NCBI RefSeq assembly: GCF_001665605.1
Contig: NZ_LZSV01000023.1
Location: 1 to 64,000, forward strand
Reading direction: 5' to 3'
Source: Mycobacterium sp. 852014-50255_SCH5639931
GTDB taxonomy: Bacteria > Actinomycetota > Actinomycetes > Mycobacteriales > Mycobacteriaceae
DNA: 64,000 nucleotides
Shown piece by piece: positions 62,392 to 64,000 of this stretch. The position numbers and the translations under genes were made by a program. Position 1 is the first letter of the stretch; every line of letters starts with the position of its first letter. Below the pieces are notes generated by a model, which made no database searches, had not been told where the DNA came from, and saw nothing but the letters and a program-made list of their open reading frames with translations.

Positions 62392-62397
62392 TATGGT
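62392..62397 (+). promoter_or_regulatory. -10 box for a likely leaderless transcript
   Basis: TATGGT is 6 nt from the ATG at 62404 and no ribosome site is visible. The spacing would put the transcript start at the A of the start codon. Confidence 0.5.
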
Positions 62398-62403
62398 CGG
62401 GCC

Positions 62404-62706
62404 ATGGCCGTCACCGTTGACCGGCATACCGCGGAGAAAGAGTTTGCTGTCGAGGATCTGTCGACAGGCATTTTCGCCAGCGGGTATGGACAAGTCGGTG
62501 ATGGGCGCAGTTTTGCGTTCCACATCGAGCACCGATCGCTTGTCGTCGAGATTTACCGACCGCGCCTTGCCGGGCCAGTTCCCCAGGCGGATGAGGTGGT
62601 CGCCAGGGCGATCCGCAGCCTGGTCGATATCGACGTCTCCGACGAGCGCAGCCTGATCGCCGCCGTTCGTGACTCGGTGGCGCACGCGGTCCCGGTCACG
62701 CGCTAG
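62404..62706 (+). CDS. Conserved hypothetical protein (Rv2137c-like)
   Basis: The 100-residue protein alternates strands and helices: DLSTGIFASGYGQVGDGRSFAF, HIEHRSLVVEIYRP, then EVVARAIRSLVDIDVSDERSL. It has no transmembrane segment or recognisable catalytic motif. By position it should be the Rv2137c counterpart, but I am not sure of homology. The start is clear (ATG 62404). In M. tuberculosis uppP follows, as I recall; here the next gene is the phosphatase 72 bp later. Confidence 0.75.
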   Translation: MAVTVDRHTAEKEFAVEDLSTGIFASGYGQVGDGRSFAFHIEHRSLVVEIYRPRLAGPVPQADEVVARAIRSLVDIDVSDERSLIAAVRDSVAHAVPVTR

Positions 62707-62778
62707 TCAAGAACCCGCACCCGCACCGGGTACGGTCGTGATCGTGGTTTGGGCGACGTCTCGGTGGGACACCGCGGC

Positions 62779-63531
62779 ATGACGGTCATCCTGTTGCGCC
62801 ATGGTCGCTCCACCTCGAACACCGCCGGCGTCCTCGCCGGACGCTCCGAGGGCGTCGACCTTGACGACAAGGGCCGCGATCAGGCCGCCGGGCTGATCGA
62901 CCGGATCGGTGACCTGCCCATCCGGGGGCTGATCAGTTCGCCACTGCTGCGTTGCCGGCGCACCGTCGAGCCGCTCGCCGAGGCGCTGTGCCTCGAGCCG
63001 CTCATCGAAGACCGGCTCGCCGAAGTGGACTACGGGGAGTGGACCGGCCGCAAGATCGCCGAGCTGGCCGGGGAGCCGCTGTGGCGGGTTGTGCAGGCCC
63101 ACCCGAGCGCGGCGGTGTTCCCCGGCGGCGAGGGGCTGGCGCAAGTGCAGGCGCGCGCCGTGGCCGCCGTCCGGGAACACGATCGGCGGCTGGCGGCGGA
63201 GCACGGCGGCGACGCCCTGTGGGTGGCCTGCACTCACGGTGATGTCATCAAGGCGGTCGTCGCCGACGCCTACGGCATGCACCTGGACGCATTCCAGCGG
63301 GTCACCGCCGACCCGGCGTCGGTGAGTGTGATCCGATACACCGAACTGCGCCCGTTTGTGTTGCACGTCAACCACACCGGTGCGAAGTTGGCTGCAGCGC
63401 TGCGGGCCGGACCGCCGCCCCAGGATGAGGCGAAGGCGAAGACGGACGGCGAGTCCGGGGCGGGGCCAACGGAACAGCCGGCCGCGCCCGTACCGTCCGG
63501 CGACGCGGTGCTCGGCGGCTCGACTGATTAA
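62779..63531 (+). CDS. Histidine phosphatase superfamily protein (Rv2135c-like)
   Basis: The 250-residue protein has the phosphoglycerate mutase-like fold: VILLRHGRSTSN (catalytic His), LISSPLLRCRRTVEPLAEAL, EVDYGEWTGRKIAEL and VACTHGDVIKAVVADAYG. The M. tuberculosis orthologue is a phosphatase rather than a mutase as I recall. The C-terminal 45 residues are proline/alanine-rich. I start at the ATG at 62779; the frame opens at the TTG at 62749. Confidence 0.92.
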   Translation: MTVILLRHGRSTSNTAGVLAGRSEGVDLDDKGRDQAAGLIDRIGDLPIRGLISSPLLRCRRTVEPLAEALCLEPLIEDRLAEVDYGEWTGRKIAELAGEPLWRVVQAHPSAAVFPGGEGLAQVQARAVAAVREHDRRLAAEHGGDALWVACTHGDVIKAVVADAYGMHLDAFQRVTADPASVSVIRYTELRPFVLHVNHTGAKLAAALRAGPPPQDEAKAKTDGESGAGPTEQPAAPVPSGDAVLGGSTD

Positions 63532-63595
63532 TTCAGCTGTCGCGGGGCAATCGAATCGCACGGCGAAGGCAACAGCCGGTATTTTGGAGGTGCCA

Positions 63596-64000
63596 TGGCC
63601 CGCGCAATTCACGTCTTCCGCACACCCGACCGCTTCGTGGCCGGGACCGTTGGTCAGCCCGGAAACCGCACGTTCTACATACAGGCGGTGCACGATGCCC
63701 GGGTGGTGTCGGTGGTGTTGGAGAAGCAGCAGGTGGCGGTTCTGGCCGAGCGCATCGGTGCGCTGCTGCTCGAGGTGAATCGCAGGTTCGGCACCCCGGT
63801 GCCGCCGGAGCCCGCCGAGGTCGAGGACCTGAACCCGCTGATCACCCCCGTCGATGCCGAGTTCCGGGTTGGAACCATGGGCCTGGGCTGGGATTCGGAG
63901 GCCCAGACCGTGGTGGTCGAGTTGCTGGCCGTCACCGACGCCGAATTCGACGCGTCGGTGGTGCTCGATGACACCGACGAGGGGCCCGACGCGGTGCGGG
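63596..64000 (+). CDS. DUF3090 family protein, 3' end cut by window edge
   Basis: The first 135 codons are visible. The start MARAIHVFRTPDRFVAGTVG and QVHDARVV-like segment (YIQAVHDARVVSVVLEKQQ) followed by PLITPVDAEFRVGTMGLGWD are typical of DUF3090, a conserved actinobacterial family (Rv2134c) that usually follows the histidine phosphatase. The ATG at 63596 has TTTTGGAGGTG just upstream. The real stop lies outside the window. No biochemical role is known to me. Confidence 0.92.

Overview
The window is a high-GC actinobacterial chromosome segment that I read as a Mycobacterium, most likely of the avium complex or a close slow-growing relative. Gene content and order follow the M. tuberculosis block Rv2198c-Rv2134c, in reverse numbering order. 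Several loci of that block, as I remember it (the PE_PGRS38 neighbourhood, IS6110 and uppP), are not here. Genes foreign to it are: a short gene and a DUF5994 gene next to qcrB, a signalling operon at 52.5-56.4 kb, and a cysteine-rich membrane protein beside a tRNA-Leu. All Rv comparisons are from memory of the families, not from a search.

Layout. 0-6.5 kb: end of mmpS3, a four-helix membrane protein, two accessory genes, then the cytochrome bcc-aa3 branch ctaE-qcrC-qcrA-qcrB on the minus strand. 6.7-13.4 kb: trpD, an exonuclease/GIY-YIG fusion that overlaps its 3' end, ripC, a metalloprotease-like protein and pimB. 13.4-31 kb: lipid, envelope and metabolic genes (fadD15, an SRPBCC/ArsA-like/acyltransferase operon, the mannosyltransferases mptC and mptA, RNase AS, aroG, pknL with its DNA-binding substrate, idsA2, an Rv2172c-type reductase, lppM, a GNAT). 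31-52.5 kb: the dcw cluster mraZ-rsmH-ftsL-like-pbpB-murE-murF-mraY-murD-ftsW-murG-murC-ftsQ-ftsZ, followed by yfiH, yggS, sepF, yggT and wag31. Most genes here overlap by ATGA or GTGA. 52.5-57.7 kb: the accessory region. 57.8-64 kb: an M20 peptidase, a PEBP protein, pyrD, lppL, a histidine phosphatase and a truncated DUF3090 gene.

Most striking is the minus-strand operon at 53.2-56.4 kb. It encodes a PAS/GAF/PP2C phosphatase of RsbU type, a cobalamin-binding protein and a STAS anti-anti-sigma protein, all joined by ATGA overlaps. The middle protein carries the W-x9-E-H signature of the photoreceptor cap domain known from CarH and LitR, plus an E-x-H-x-x-P variant of the B12 loop. It looks like a light- or cobalamin-responsive partner-switching module without a DNA-binding domain.

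Regulatory features read directly from sequence include a four-copy MraZ operator with exact 10-bp period before mraZ, an inverted repeat around a -10-like box just upstream of it, an intrinsic terminator ahead of that, two adjacent palindromes before pimB, and several starts with TANNNT 6-7 nt upstream that suggest leaderless transcripts. Other oddities are an ArsA-like ATPase whose P-loop lies upstream of any ATG, GTG or TTG start, a 13-G tract with a G7/C7 hairpin inside the murG coding start, and a perfect 57-bp tandem duplication across the pbpB stop codon.
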